This document shows positions 44,565-53,692 of a stretch of DNA of 64,000 bases, in pieces (position 1 is the stretch's first letter; each line of letters starts with the position of its first letter). The notes beneath the pieces were generated by a model. That model searched no databases. It was not told the DNA's origin and saw only the letters and a list, made by a program, of their open reading frames with translations. The DNA is taken from assembly GCA_035565775.1 (NCBI GenBank), contig DATMRW010000021.1:1-64000 (forward strand), written 5' to 3'. The DNA is from PRO6 sp035565775 (GTDB taxonomy: Bacteria; Pseudomonadota; Alphaproteobacteria; Rhizobiales; Xanthobacteraceae). Made by a program: the position numbers and the translations under genes.

Positions 44565-44858
44565 ATGCATACCGCAGCCAACCGGCGCGAGATATCGAGC
44601 GCCATCCGGACCGATCCTGGCGCAATCTTCGTTTCGTTCAAACTGAGCCGATCGAGCTGGCTGATACGTCGCTCTCGCCAGCCAACGGAGAGAAGATGTC
44701 CAAGCACGCCGTGTGCGGCGGCGATGCGAGGGACTGCTGGCAGGGTTTTCGAGACAGGAAAAAACGCCGGTACGAACAATGGACCTTTCCGATCATCGCG
44801 ATCTAGGAGGCCTGGTCTTGACGGATTCTGGATCCATCGCATGCTTCAAAATGAGGGA
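44565..44858 (+). pseudogene. Remnant of an IS110-family transposase, N-terminal part, frameshifted
   Basis: Three pieces in two frames together read like the start of IS110/IS1111-type transposases as I remember them: AIFVSFKLSRSSWLI (frame of 44565), then SLSPANGEKMSKH through FPIIAI (frame of 44531, ending near 44804), then GLDGFWIHRMLQNEG back in the first frame (to about 44858). At least two indels break the frame and the remaining two-thirds of the gene is missing. It has a decent Shine-Dalgarno (GGAG) before the ATG. It marks an old insertion next to the secretion locus. Confidence 0.75.
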
Positions 44859-45172
44859 AGCCCTTTGAAGTTCTCTAATCGCGCTCGTCAATAGCTTCTC
44901 TTCCATGACGGCGTTTCTTCCATGACGTGGCGTTCTCGCGGAGCTCAGAGTTCTCACCGCAGTCGTTGGTCTGTATCCCGCCACCGAGGCACCGCTGGAG
45001 GTGAGAAGCACGAGGCTGCCGGGCGCGAGTGGCAAGGTCGCATAGCCGGCCGCACAGAACCGGGAACGGAGATAAGGCGATTTGTATGGGCTTGTACGGA
45101 CAACGGCCAAGTTCGACGTATTGCCCGCTTCGGAAGGGTCGGAAAGACTTGATCAATAAAGACTTATTGAAC

Positions 45173-45246
45173 TGGAGCGGGTGACGGGAATCGAACCCGT
45201 GTATTCAGCTTGGAAGGCTGCTGCTCTACCATTGAGCTACACCCGC
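45173..45246 (-). tRNA. tRNA-Gly (anticodon TCC)
   Basis: On the minus strand the 74-base sequence folds as a tRNA with a 7-bp acceptor stem (GCGGGTG/CACCCGC), D-arm GCTCAATGGTAGAGC, anticodon loop CTTCCAA (TCC, Gly), T-arm with GGTTCGATTCC, and an encoded 3' CCA. Confidence 0.97.
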
Positions 45247-45424
45247 GAAGCGACAATTGCCCGGCACCCGGTCAGATAAACCGCCATTCCGCCGTTGCAA
45301 TGCGCGTATGGTGATGCCTGTACCATAACCGTTTGGCAGGCTCAACACCTTGGCGCGAATTCCGCACTGTTGCCGCACCTGCCCAGAATGCCAGTGGAAC
45401 GCGCCGCGATCGTCCGCCGCCCCT

Positions 45425-46168
45425 TCACCACGGCTCGCCGTAGGGCCGGATTTCCTCCTCAAACGTCCACGCGCTGCGCGGCTGCTGATAGAGCCTCCAA
45501 TAGGCATCCGCGACCGCCGACGGCGGCATCAGGCGGTCCGGATCGAGCTGGTCCAGCGCCGCCTGCCCTCCGCGCTGGCGCAGCCGCTCGCGCACCCAGG
45601 CCGTGTCGACGCCCGCATCGATGACGAGATGCGCGACGTGGATGTTCTTCGGCCACAATTCGCGCGCGGCGGCCTGCGCGGTCATCCGCAGCCCCGCCTT
45701 GGCGCTGGCGAACGCCGCATAGCCGACACCGCCGCGCAAGCTCGCGGTTGCGCCAGTGAAGAAGATATGGCCCTTTCCACGCGGCAGCATCAGGCGGGCG
45801 GCCTCGCGCCCGGCGAGGAAGCCGCCATAGCACGCCATCTCCCACACCTTGCGAAAAACCCGCTCGGTCGTTTCGACAAACGGAAAGTTCACATTGGCGC
45901 CGACGTTGAAGATGCACACTTCCAGCGGCGCATGCGCATCCGCCTCGCCGAGGAAGGCGGCAATCTCCTCTTCGTTGCGCGCATCGAGCGCGCGTGCCTC
46001 GATGCGGCCGCCGGCGTTCTCGACGGTCTCCACCAGCGGCTTGAGCTTCTCGACGCTGCGCCGCCCGGCAAACACGACAAAACCTTCCGCCGCGAATTTT
46101 TTGGCGATCTCGCTGCCAATATAGTCGCCGGCCCCGATCACCGCCGCCGTCGCATTTCTCTTGATCAA
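45425..46168 (-). CDS. SDR family oxidoreductase
   Basis: A 247-residue short-chain dehydrogenase-like protein with cofactor motif GAGDYIG (about 11-17; the family usually has TGxxxGIG, here AVIGAGDYIGSEI), a VGANVNFPF segment in the NAG position, and the TGATASLRGGVGYAAFASAK catalytic region (Ser replaced at some sites; Tyr replaced by Phe-like context AAFASAK). The catalytic Tyr-x3-Lys appears as F-x3-K, so dehydrogenase activity may be lost or altered. The start is TTG at 46168, supported by AGGGAGG upstream. It lies downstream of the DsbA-like gene, in operon arrangement. Confidence 0.85.
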   Translation of the reverse strand: MIKRNATAAVIGAGDYIGSEIAKKFAAEGFVVFAGRRSVEKLKPLVETVENAGGRIEARALDARNEEEIAAFLGEADAHAPLEVCIFNVGANVNFPFVETTERVFRKVWEMACYGGFLAGREAARLMLPRGKGHIFFTGATASLRGGVGYAAFASAKAGLRMTAQAAARELWPKNIHVAHLVIDAGVDTAWVRERLRQRGGQAALDQLDPDRLMPPSAVADAYWRLYQQPRSAWTFEEEIRPYGEPW

Positions 46169-46209
46169 CGCCGCCTCCCTGTTTCGATGTTGACGACTTG
46201 CAGCGGTGC

Positions 46210-46827
46210 TCACGCCTTCTGCGCGGCGACGATCGCCTCTTCGACGTCGCGGAGCTGGTCCTTGCCAAAAAACATCTCGTCCCCGACGAAGAAGGTAGGC
46301 GAGCCGAATGTGCCGCGATCGACCGCGGCCTGCGTCTCGCGCATCAGCTCGGCCTTGATGTCGGCGTCCTGCGCCCGTGCAAACAGCCTGTCCGCATCGA
46401 TCCCGGCGGATGCAATCGCAGCGCGCGCCACCTCGATGTCGTCCATCTTCTTCGGGTCTTCCCACATGAAATGGAAGGCCGCCTCGACATAGGGCGCCAG
46501 CATATTTTCCGAGCGCGCGGCGATGGCCGCACGCATCAACTGCAGCGTGTTGACGGGAAAGTTCGGATTGAAGTGATAGCCCTTGATGTCATGCCGCTTG
46601 ATGAACCGCTCGATCTCGAGCTGCATGAAGCGCCACTTGTTCTCGACATGACCGAAGGCTTCGAGCGGCGAGCGGTTGTTGGTGAGCTTGAAGACGCCGC
46701 CGAGCAGGATCGGCACGTACTCGAACGTGGCGCCCGTGCGCTGCTCGATGGCCGGGATCACGCGGTGGGCGAAATAGGCGTTCAGGCTTCCGAAATCGAA
46801 CAAAAACTGCACCTTGACCGGCTTCAT
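46210..46827 (-). CDS. DsbA-family protein (2-hydroxychromene-2-carboxylate isomerase-like)
   Basis: A 205-residue thioredoxin-fold protein of the GST-kappa/HCCA isomerase branch. The start VQFLFDFGSLNAYFAH (residues about 5-20) has a Ser in the catalytic position of this branch, GSLNAYF, and the C-terminal GSPTFFVGDEMFFGKDQL is a family signature with the cis-Pro. In naphthalene degradation such enzymes isomerise HCCA with glutathione; here the context gives no pathway. I chose the ATG at 46827 because of the GGAG six bases upstream. It is 41 bases upstream of the SDR gene. Confidence 0.9.
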   Translation of the reverse strand: MKPVKVQFLFDFGSLNAYFAHRVIPAIEQRTGATFEYVPILLGGVFKLTNNRSPLEAFGHVENKWRFMQLEIERFIKRHDIKGYHFNPNFPVNTLQLMRAAIAARSENMLAPYVEAAFHFMWEDPKKMDDIEVARAAIASAGIDADRLFARAQDADIKAELMRETQAAVDRGTFGSPTFFVGDEMFFGKDQLRDVEEAIVAAQKA

Positions 46828-46911
46828 CGCCAACTCCGTTGTTTTTGCTTTTCGTCACTGTCAGTCTAGGAGCGAAATTTTCATCGCTCCAGCGATTTTC
46901 CGGGATACGGC

Positions 46912-47088
46912 TAGATCGTTCGGCCGCCGTCGACCGGCAGCACGATGCCGGTGATAAAACCGGCATCGTCGGAGGCCAGATAGACGCACGCCCGCGCGAC
47001 ATCCCCGGGTCGCGACATGCGGCCAAGCGGAATGGCTGCAACGAACTTCGCCACCCGTGACCAGCGCGACCTTGCCCGCAAGCCTCAT
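46912..47088 (-). pseudogene. SDR remnant with internal deletion
   Basis: The reverse strand starts with MRLAGKVALVTGG, the beginning of a short-chain dehydrogenase, and within a few codons continues in another frame with FVAAIPLGRMSRPGDVARA to LPVDGGRTI and a stop at 46912, the end of one. About 190 internal residues are gone. The remnant lies just upstream of the DsbA-like gene and would read into it. Confidence 0.8.
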
Positions 47089-47273
47089 CGCGATCCTCCC
47101 GTTTCTTCGCCGCGCTGCTTTTGAGGCGGCTTCTCTGCCGCATCCTCTCGCGCCGAATGCGTTCGGGCAAGAGACCGTCTCCTCGCGACCGGCGTTGCCG
47201 CCCAGCCGCTCCTATACGGATTTTTTAGACCGGGTGAGCGAGAATCAGCGCGCCAGATGGGGAAGTTACAAAA

Positions 47274-48770
47274 ATGACAATCGCTCGACGCAGCTTTCTG
47301 AAAGCAGGCGGCGCCGCCGCTATGGCCGGCGCCTTTGGCCTGAGCCCGATGGCACGGGCGCGCGACGCCGCGGGCGCGACGGATCAGAGCCTCAGATTGC
47401 TCGGGCGCGATCTGGGCGGCAGGCTGTTACTCCCCGATGACCATGCCTACGCATTCGCCTCCATGCCCAACAATGCCCGCTGGTCGGGCGTGCGCCCCAA
47501 GGCGATCGCCTGCTGCGCCGACGACCAGGATGTTGCGCTGTGCATCAACTGGGCCCGCGACAACGGCCAGCCTTTCGCCGTCCGCTCGGGCGGCCATTCC
47601 TATGCCGGCTTCTCGACCACCGAAGGCCTGCTAATCGACCTCAAGGGCCTGAACAAAGCCACGATCGACCTCGGCAACGGCACCGCGACATTGCAGGGCG
47701 GCGTGAACAATGACGGCAGCGCCGGTGCATTGCGCGGCCTGCCCTTCGCCATCCCTTCCGGCCGTTGCCCCACCGTCGGCGTCGGCGGCCTCGTGCTCGG
47801 CGGCGGCTGGGGTTTCTCGGCGACCCGCTCGGGACTGACTTGTGATAGCCTGGTCTCGACCGAAGTGGTTCTCGCCGACGGCCGCAAGATCACCGCCAGC
47901 GAAACGGAAGCGCCCGACCTGTTCTGGGCAGCCTGCGGCGGCGGTGGCGGAAATTTCGGCGTGCACACCTCGTTCACGTTCCGCCTGCGTCCGGTAACGG
48001 ATGTCGTCACCTTCAACATCACCTGGCCTGCGGGCCGCGCCCTTGAGCTGATGTCGCTGATGCAGACGATCCAGCTCGCCAATGCGACGACGATGTCGAC
48101 GCGCACCAAGGCGGTGCCGGTGACCGGCGCCGCATTCCCCTCGATCAATTCGCTCGCCGTGACGACCCTCGGCCTGTTTTGGGGCACGGAAAGCCAGCTT
48201 CGCGAGATCTTCCAGCCGGCCTTTGCGCTGCTCGAGCCAAGGGTCCGCGAAATCAACACGATGAAGTACTGGAGCGCCCGCGACTACCTCGTCACCGACG
48301 ATCCGACCGGCTTCTACGACATCCGCGCCAACTATGTGGGCGAACGGCTGAGCGATGCCGGCCTCGAAGCCATGCTGCAATGGATGTCGAAATGGCCGGG
48401 CGGCTCGCTGCATCAGGACAACATGGGCATCCTGTTTGCGATCGGCGGGGCGGTCAGAGCCAAGCGGCCGGATGAGACCGCCTATCCCCACCGCGACAGC
48501 AATTTCCTGTTCGAGATGGAGGCTTCGTGGGGGCCGCGCGACACACCGGAGATGGTGGAACGGCAGCGCGCCTGGCTTACCGACTACGTCGCTGACATGC
48601 AGCGCTTTGTGCTGCCACGCGCCTATGTGAACTTTCCTAGCCGCGAGCTGAGCAACTGGCAGCAGGCTTACTACGGCGACAACCTCGCGCGGCTGAGCAC
48701 GATCAAGCGCAAGTACGATTCCGAAAACCTCTTCCGCTTCCCGCAAAGCATCCCGCTGTCGGCGGCGTGA
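47274..48770 (+). CDS. Tat-exported FAD-binding oxidoreductase, berberine-bridge-like
   Basis: A 498-residue FAD-linked oxidase. A Tat signal (ARRSFLKAGGAAAMAGAFGL, residues 4-23) is followed by a PCMH-type FAD domain with the His that carries FAD covalently in VRSGGHSYAGF (about 103-113), VGVGGLVLGGGWGFSATRSG (about 165-184), and a C-terminal BBE domain ending WQQAYYGDNLARLSTIKRKY then LFRFPQSIP. A second FAD-linking Cys is not obvious. Family members oxidise sugars, alkaloids or phenolics with O2; the substrate here is unknown. Confidence 0.92.
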   Translation: MTIARRSFLKAGGAAAMAGAFGLSPMARARDAAGATDQSLRLLGRDLGGRLLLPDDHAYAFASMPNNARWSGVRPKAIACCADDQDVALCINWARDNGQPFAVRSGGHSYAGFSTTEGLLIDLKGLNKATIDLGNGTATLQGGVNNDGSAGALRGLPFAIPSGRCPTVGVGGLVLGGGWGFSATRSGLTCDSLVSTEVVLADGRKITASETEAPDLFWAACGGGGGNFGVHTSFTFRLRPVTDVVTFNITWPAGRALELMSLMQTIQLANATTMSTRTKAVPVTGAAFPSINSLAVTTLGLFWGTESQLREIFQPAFALLEPRVREINTMKYWSARDYLVTDDPTGFYDIRANYVGERLSDAGLEAMLQWMSKWPGGSLHQDNMGILFAIGGAVRAKRPDETAYPHRDSNFLFEMEASWGPRDTPEMVERQRAWLTDYVADMQRFVLPRAYVNFPSRELSNWQQAYYGDNLARLSTIKRKYDSENLFRFPQSIPLSAA

Positions 48771-48905
48771 ACGCGCCGTCCGCACGGACTGATCGGGCGT
48801 CGGAAAAACCGTCAGGCGGACCGTTTTGCGAAGCGGCCCGTCAGAACGTTACTTGCGCCGAACGGGACCGGGTGTTTTACTTCCCGCACCGGGAGGTCAG
48901 CGACA

Positions 48906-49367
48906 ATGGCCATCAGCTTCGACGATCCATTGTTCAGCACATATGTCATCGCGGCGACCCTTATGATCCTGAAAGCCGTCGCCATGTCCTGGCTGACGGT
49001 TGTCAGAATGCTTGAGGCCAATGGCGGCTTTCGCTCGCCCGAGGATCTTCGGAAAACACCGCTCAATCCCGATCCCGCACCGGAGCAGCTTCTGCCGAAC
49101 GAGCGGGTCGAGCGCATCCGCCGCATCCAGCTCAACGATCTGGAAAGCCTGCCCTACTTTCTGGTGGCGGCCTTCCTCTACATCCTCACCGAGCCGCCGC
49201 TGCTCCTTGCACAACTATTGCTCTACGGCTACGTCGTCTCGCGGCTGCTGCACTTCGCCGCCTATTTCACCGCGCAGACCCATGACATGCGGGCGACGTT
49301 CTGGACCATCGGATCGCTCATTTTGATTTTCATGACCGGCCGAGCCCTGGTCGCGGCACTTTTTTAA
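48906..49367 (+). CDS. MAPEG family membrane protein
   Basis: A 153-residue protein with four hydrophobic segments, of the membrane-associated eicosanoid/glutathione metabolism (MAPEG) family. The family motif is seen as ERVERIRRIQLNDLESLPYF (about 63-82), closest in wording to microsomal prostaglandin E synthase-1/MGST1-like bacterial members. These act as glutathione transferases or peroxidases on hydrophobic compounds. It stands alone after the oxidoreductase gene. Confidence 0.9.
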   Translation: MAISFDDPLFSTYVIAATLMILKAVAMSWLTVVRMLEANGGFRSPEDLRKTPLNPDPAPEQLLPNERVERIRRIQLNDLESLPYFLVAAFLYILTEPPLLLAQLLLYGYVVSRLLHFAAYFTAQTHDMRATFWTIGSLILIFMTGRALVAALF

Positions 49368-49560
49368 GCGGCCCAGGGCAGCCAGCCTCAATCGAAAAGC
49401 CAGGGGCTACTACCCTCGGTTCCGCTCGCCCCGCCTTTTGCGAACCGGGCTTTCGGCGTTCATCCTGCCGCCGACCGCAGTTGCGCCCGGCAACCAAAAC
49501 CCATGCCGAGACCTCAATCTGTGGTATAATGAAATTTCTCCAACCGTGGAGGAAAAGACC

Positions 49561-49698
49561 ATGCCCAGAGGAGAAGTGCGGAGCTACCGCGAGAAGAAGA
49601 AACCAAAGAAAGGCAAGAACAAGATTCACGTCGCCACGCCTGGCGTGAGAACCGCGTGGCAGCCGGCACCTGTCGAGTCCCGGCCGCGAAAAAAATAG
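49561..49698 (+). CDS. Small basic protein
   Basis: A 45-residue, Lys/Arg-rich protein (SYREKKKPKKGKNKIHV at residues 8-24) preceded by an excellent GTGGAGGAAAAG Shine-Dalgarno. There is no recognised domain. The charge suggests nucleic-acid binding, which is speculation. It is followed by another small gene on the same strand. Confidence 0.6.
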   Translation: MPRGEVRSYREKKKPKKGKNKIHVATPGVRTAWQPAPVESRPRKK

Positions 49699-49752
49699 CC
49701 TGCAGCCTCGCAACAGACTTCGACCGTACGTTTCCAGCAGGGAGACCGTTCA

Positions 49753-49959
49753 ATGAACGCCTCGCATTCCTTGTCAGAACTTGATAGCGCGATTGCTATT
49801 CTACGCGCCAATATCCGTGAGCTCGTCGAACAGGCTGCGGCCGTCTCCGGCGAAGCGAACGAGACCCGCGCATCTGACCGAATTGCACAGCAAACTGCGG
49901 AACTCGAGGCGCTTCTCCAGCAGCGGGACGAACTGCTGAAGCAGGGCAAGAAGAGCTGA
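49753..49959 (+). CDS. Small coiled-coil protein
   Basis: A 68-residue protein that is almost entirely helical with heptad character (LDSAIAILRANIRELVEQAA, then AQQTAELEALLQQRDELLK). GGGAGA lies upstream. Function unknown; it might form a small dimer. It is 54 bases downstream of the small basic gene. Confidence 0.65.
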   Translation: MNASHSLSELDSAIAILRANIRELVEQAAAVSGEANETRASDRIAQQTAELEALLQQRDELLKQGKKS

Positions 49960-50045
49960 GCCCAGCCGGCGCGTTTCGCAAGGATGTTTGGCGCATGCGC
50001 GGGTGCGCTCTCCCGCGGCGTTTTCTGCGATCCAGAAGATGACAA

Positions 50046-50072
50046 GAAAAAAGCCCAGCGCGAGGCTGGGCT
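50046..50072 (-). terminator. Terminator of the outer-membrane protein gene
   Basis: AGCCCAGC (50052-50059) pairs with GCTGGGCT (50065-50072); the run of A on the plus strand at 50046-50052 is a T-run on the minus strand, directly after the stop of the minus-strand omp gene. Confidence 0.85.
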
Positions 50073-50124
50073 AAGTTCTAACTCGTGGATAGCGGGCTCG
50101 AAAGCCCGGCGCTGACGCGCCTTA

Positions 50125-50823
50125 TCAGTTGAAGCGGTAGTTCACACCGGCCTTGATGGTGTGGACCGACGCGCCGACGTCGATGCCGCCAACAACGAGG
50201 CCTGCGCCGTAGTTCTTCTTGCCGTAGTCGGCGTACATGTATTCCGCCTTGGCAGACCAGTTCGGGGCGAACATGTATTCGAGGCCGCCGCCGATGGTCC
50301 AACCCGAGTGGGTGTTCGACTCGGAGTACAGGTTGATGCCAGCAGCGGACACCGAAACCTTGTTGTTGGCCCAGGCGTAACCGCCCTTGACGTAGATCAG
50401 CGCCGAGTTCGCGGCGAAGCCGACACGGCCGGTCACGCTGCCGAACGCACGGATCGAGTCCTTGGTGGTGACGCCGGAATCAGTCGCGCTGGCGCCGATG
50501 TTGCCGCCGGCGGCATCAACTTCAACACCCCAGACGAACTGGCTGCCCGGGGCCTGCCAGTTGTAACCGACGGTGATACCACCGAAGCCGCCCTTCAGGT
50601 CGTTGCTCGCAACCGAGCCGCCGCCAACGAACACGTTGCTCGCGCGAACGCGATCCGACCAGCCGTAGCCGCCGAAGGCACCGACGTAGAGGCCGGTCCA
50701 GTTGGCAGCAGCAACGTGCGGAACCGGCGCAGCCTTGGTGTACGGACGGGCAGCCAGATCAGCGGCCAGTGCAGGAGCGCTCAGCACGACGAGTGCGGCA
50801 GACGCGAGCAGAAACTTCTTCAT
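50125..50823 (-). CDS. Outer-membrane beta-barrel protein (Omp25/31 type)
   Basis: A 232-residue porin-like protein of the rhizobial/Brucella Omp25-31 family. A Sec signal (KKFLLASAALVVLSAPALA, residues 2-20) is followed by ARPYTKAAP and NWTGLYVGAFGGYGW, the family's opening, then by alternating strands; the last strand ends with an aromatic residue two places from the end (GVNYRFN), as needed for barrel insertion. I chose the ATG at 50823; the open frame upstream is not coding-like. Its terminator is at 50046-50072. Confidence 0.95.
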   Translation of the reverse strand: MKKFLLASAALVVLSAPALAADLAARPYTKAAPVPHVAAANWTGLYVGAFGGYGWSDRVRASNVFVGGGSVASNDLKGGFGGITVGYNWQAPGSQFVWGVEVDAAGGNIGASATDSGVTTKDSIRAFGSVTGRVGFAANSALIYVKGGYAWANNKVSVSAAGINLYSESNTHSGWTIGGGLEYMFAPNWSAKAEYMYADYGKKNYGAGLVVGGIDVGASVHTIKAGVNYRFN

Positions 50824-51155
50824 TTGCTTCCTCAGCAGTTGGATTCGTCCGACCCTGATAGAGGGAACCCGACATCGACTGCAACTGCCCGCCAGCACGA
50901 AATGGAACTCGGCGCGCGGACGTTGCATTTCGGCAACGAACCTCATCAATTTTATTCAGATCCGCCTGCTACGCAGGATTGCGACATGTGCATAACGGTC
51001 GGCGGCTTGGGCCCGGCAGAGCCGAGCGGCCTGTCAGAGCGATCGCGCCAAGGATTTGAGCCAAGGAATCGGCAAAGACCAGCGCGATTCCGCGGTTTCC
51101 TAAAGTGCTCCGCACTCGGCTGAAGCTGGCGAACGAACTATGCCCTCGGCCGATG
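50824..51155. other. Intergenic region, omp promoter
   Basis: A 332-base stretch without a supported gene. It should hold the omp promoter and leader near 50830-50960. I see no RNA gene in it. Confidence 0.4.
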
Positions 51156-51191
51156 CAAAAAACAGAAACGACGCGGAAGACCGCGTCGTTT
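51156..51191 (-). terminator. Terminator of the chemoreceptor gene
   Basis: AAACGACGCGG (51166-51176) pairs with 51181-51191 around AAGA. A-rich sequence at 51157-51162 gives a T-run on the minus strand after the stem, downstream of the chemoreceptor stop. Confidence 0.8.
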
Positions 51192-51235
51192 TCGATTGGA
51201 ACGGCAGACTTTAAGCCTTGAGCTCTCTGCGCGAC

Positions 51236-52915
51236 TCAGGCGGCGCGGACGGCATCGAGAAACTTGCCGACTTCAGTCTTGAGGCGCGTGCTTTCGCTGG
51301 ACAGCGATTGCGCGGCGGCAAGGACTTGCGAAGAGGCCGACCCGGTTTCGGTCGCGCCCCGCTCGACATCGGCAATGTTCGACGACACTTGGCTGGTGCC
51401 ATGGGCCGCGTGCTGAACATTGCGGGCAATTTCCTGCGTCGCCGCGCCCTGTTCCTCCACCGCCGATGCGATCGCGGACGAGATCTCGGACATCCGGCTG
51501 ATCGTGTCGCCAATCTCCCTGATCGCATCGACCGACTCGTCGGTCGCAGTCTGCATGCCGCTGATATGCTGGCTGATCTCGCCGGTGGCCCGTGCGGTCT
51601 GCTCCGCCAAAGCCTTCACCTCGGATGCCACCACGGCGAAGCCGCGACCCGCCTCGCCCGCCCGAGCGGCCTCGATGGTCGCATTCAGCGCCAGGAGATT
51701 GGTCTGGCCGGCGATCGTGTTGATGAGTTCGACGACGTCACCGATCCGCGATGCGGCTTTGGCGAGCTCGCCGATGCGATGATTGGTGGCGCGCGCCTGC
51801 TCCACTGCCTCGCCGGCGATCCCGGCGGACTGCTGCACCTGGCGGCTGATCTCGTTGACCGAAGACGTCAGCTCTTCAGTCGCCGAGGCGACCGACTGGA
51901 CGTTGCACGACGCTTCGCTGGAGGCCGAGGCCACCACCGCGCTGAGCTGCTGCGAATGCGCAGCGGTCGCGGTCAGGGTGCCGGCGGCGGCCTCGAGTTC
52001 GATCGATGCCGAGGACACCATCTCGACGATCTCGCCGATCATGTTCTCAAAGCTCTTCGTAATGGCGTTCACGCGCTCGCCGCGGCGGATTTTCTCCTCC
52101 GCATCCGCAGCCGCGGCAGCATCCGCATCACGCTTGTCGATCAGCGCCTGCTTGAACACCTGGAGCGCATCGGCCATGGCGCCGATTTCGGTCTTCTCGC
52201 CCTGGTGGGGCACCGCTGCCGTCAGGTCGCCCTTGCCGAGCGACTGCATCGGCGCGACGATCGACGCAATGCCGGTCGTGACATTCCGGACGACCAGAAA
52301 AGCCGCACCGAAGCCGACCACGACCGCAATCCCAAGCAGGCCAAGCACCGCCTTGAAGGCCAGGTCATAGGTGGCTGCAGCGCGGTCGTTCGCGGCCAGC
52401 GCCCCTGCATTGTTGAGGCTGACGGCCTTCTGCAGCAACTCGTCGATCTTGACGCCAATGAGATTGACCTTGCGGTTCAGCTCCCGCGCCGCCTTGTCCT
52501 GAGAGTTGTGGACCAATGCCAGAACCTGATCCACACCGGACCGGTATTCGCCTGAGAGTTTTGAGAACTCCCGAAGGTAGGCATGCTCCTCTTCGGAAGA
52601 GACCAACGGCTCATAGGCTTTGAGCGCCTTCGCAAGATTGTCTTGATAGCCGATCATGCTCTTCTCGATCGCGGTCCTCTCGGCCTCGTCTTCGGCCAAC
52701 AGGTAGCCGCGAACGACGGAACGGTAGGCCAAGGTCGCGGCACGGACGTCGCCCAGTGCACGCATGCTCGGCAGCCAGTTGGTCGAGATATCGACAGTCG
52801 AGGCGTTGATCGAACTCATATTCTGGACGGCAAAGGCGCCCATACCGGCGAGCGCAAGCAGCAGCAGCGAGACGATGGCCGTGATTTTGGTTCGGATGGA
52901 GAGCCGAAGAAACAT
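51236..52915 (-). CDS. Methyl-accepting chemotaxis protein, 4HB sensor type
   Basis: A 559-residue chemoreceptor. First helix ITAIVSLLLLALAGMGAFAV (about 11-30), a short four-helix-bundle sensor of about 150 residues (NWLPSMRALGDVRAA is typical of 4HB_MCP), second helix LLGIAVVVGFGAAFLVV (about 192-208), HAMP, then the MA signalling domain with the conserved tip (RIGDVVELINTIAGQTNLLA-type sequence). I chose the ATG at 52915 with AGGAA upstream. The signalling domain is close to that of the chemoreceptor at 28310, but the sensor differs, so ligands differ. Confidence 0.95.
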   Translation of the reverse strand: MFLRLSIRTKITAIVSLLLLALAGMGAFAVQNMSSINASTVDISTNWLPSMRALGDVRAATLAYRSVVRGYLLAEDEAERTAIEKSMIGYQDNLAKALKAYEPLVSSEEEHAYLREFSKLSGEYRSGVDQVLALVHNSQDKAARELNRKVNLIGVKIDELLQKAVSLNNAGALAANDRAAATYDLAFKAVLGLLGIAVVVGFGAAFLVVRNVTTGIASIVAPMQSLGKGDLTAAVPHQGEKTEIGAMADALQVFKQALIDKRDADAAAAADAEEKIRRGERVNAITKSFENMIGEIVEMVSSASIELEAAAGTLTATAAHSQQLSAVVASASSEASCNVQSVASATEELTSSVNEISRQVQQSAGIAGEAVEQARATNHRIGELAKAASRIGDVVELINTIAGQTNLLALNATIEAARAGEAGRGFAVVASEVKALAEQTARATGEISQHISGMQTATDESVDAIREIGDTISRMSEISSAIASAVEEQGAATQEIARNVQHAAHGTSQVSSNIADVERGATETGSASSQVLAAAQSLSSESTRLKTEVGKFLDAVRAA

Positions 52916-53191
52916 AGGAAAAATTTCCTGAGTGAATTGCGTGCGAGATATTCGCAGCGGGGCGCCACTTGCCGCGCAGATGGTTAACAAATAACGGTGC
53001 CTAAGGACCGTCCACGAAAAGAAAGTACGGCGATCACCCTGCCCTGCAAGAACGGCCTCCCGCAGAAGAGCGGACAGAGCCTGCGCACCAATCGTGAATG
53101 GATGCTCGCGGTTGAATAGGCCAAAGAGAAACAAAACCATTAGTTGCCAGGCTCTGGCGCGGACAAACGCCCAGTCTCAAGGGAGAAGAAC

Positions 53192-53380
53192 ATGGCGCAA
53201 GCACCACATTCACCACACGGCCGCGTGTCATCACCATGCCCCAGCCCATCATCACCAGCTGAACACCACCACGCCCTCGGTGAGCATGAGGAAGCGAAGA
53301 AGCACGCTGAGGCCGCAAAAGAGCACAGCGAACTCGCCCACAAACACACAACAACCGCCCATACTCAGTCGAATAAATAG
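53192..53380 (+). CDS. Small His-rich protein, possibly frame-shifted in its His-rich half
   Basis: A 62-residue ORF with a good GGGAG site. The second half (EHHHALGEHEEAKKHAEAAK then EHSELAHKHTTTAH) is a regular His/Lys/Glu helix. In residues 7-23 the reading frame gives Ser/Pro-rich sequence, while the neighbouring frame of the same DNA gives a His-rich run (HHHAPAHHH), which looks like the original sequence; two compensating indels would explain this. The gene could still be functional. Metal binding is speculation. Confidence 0.6.
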   Translation: MAQAPHSPHGRVSSPCPSPSSPAEHHHALGEHEEAKKHAEAAKEHSELAHKHTTTAHTQSNK

Positions 53381-53692
53381 CGGAACTCTCACGGGCTGCG
53401 CGCGTACTGGCTGGCGCCAGAGTACTTCTTGTGGGCGCGGCTGCCCCAAGCAAGCCTCCGCGCGCTTGCAAGTACTCATCGTGGCGCGAACAAACGGCTT
53501 CCATCGAGCGGATGTTTTAGCACTCGCCCGGCTACAGAAACTATTTTGGGTGGAGAGAATGAAATCACGCGCCCCGTTGCCCGAAAGCGAGTAGCGACAC
53601 GCGCGGGGCCGGAACGCGAAAAGGACAGACAGCAACTAACAAGCGCCGCTCGCGCGCCTGCCTAGCTCTCATCTTGTGCAATGAAATCAGAA
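53381..53692. other. Intergenic region
   Basis: A 312-base stretch without a supported gene. I see no conserved RNA or repeat. Confidence 0.4.

Noticed and set aside
44881..45172. Further IS110 sequence downstream of the relic
   Set aside because: I could not recognise transposase sequence beyond about 44858 in any frame.
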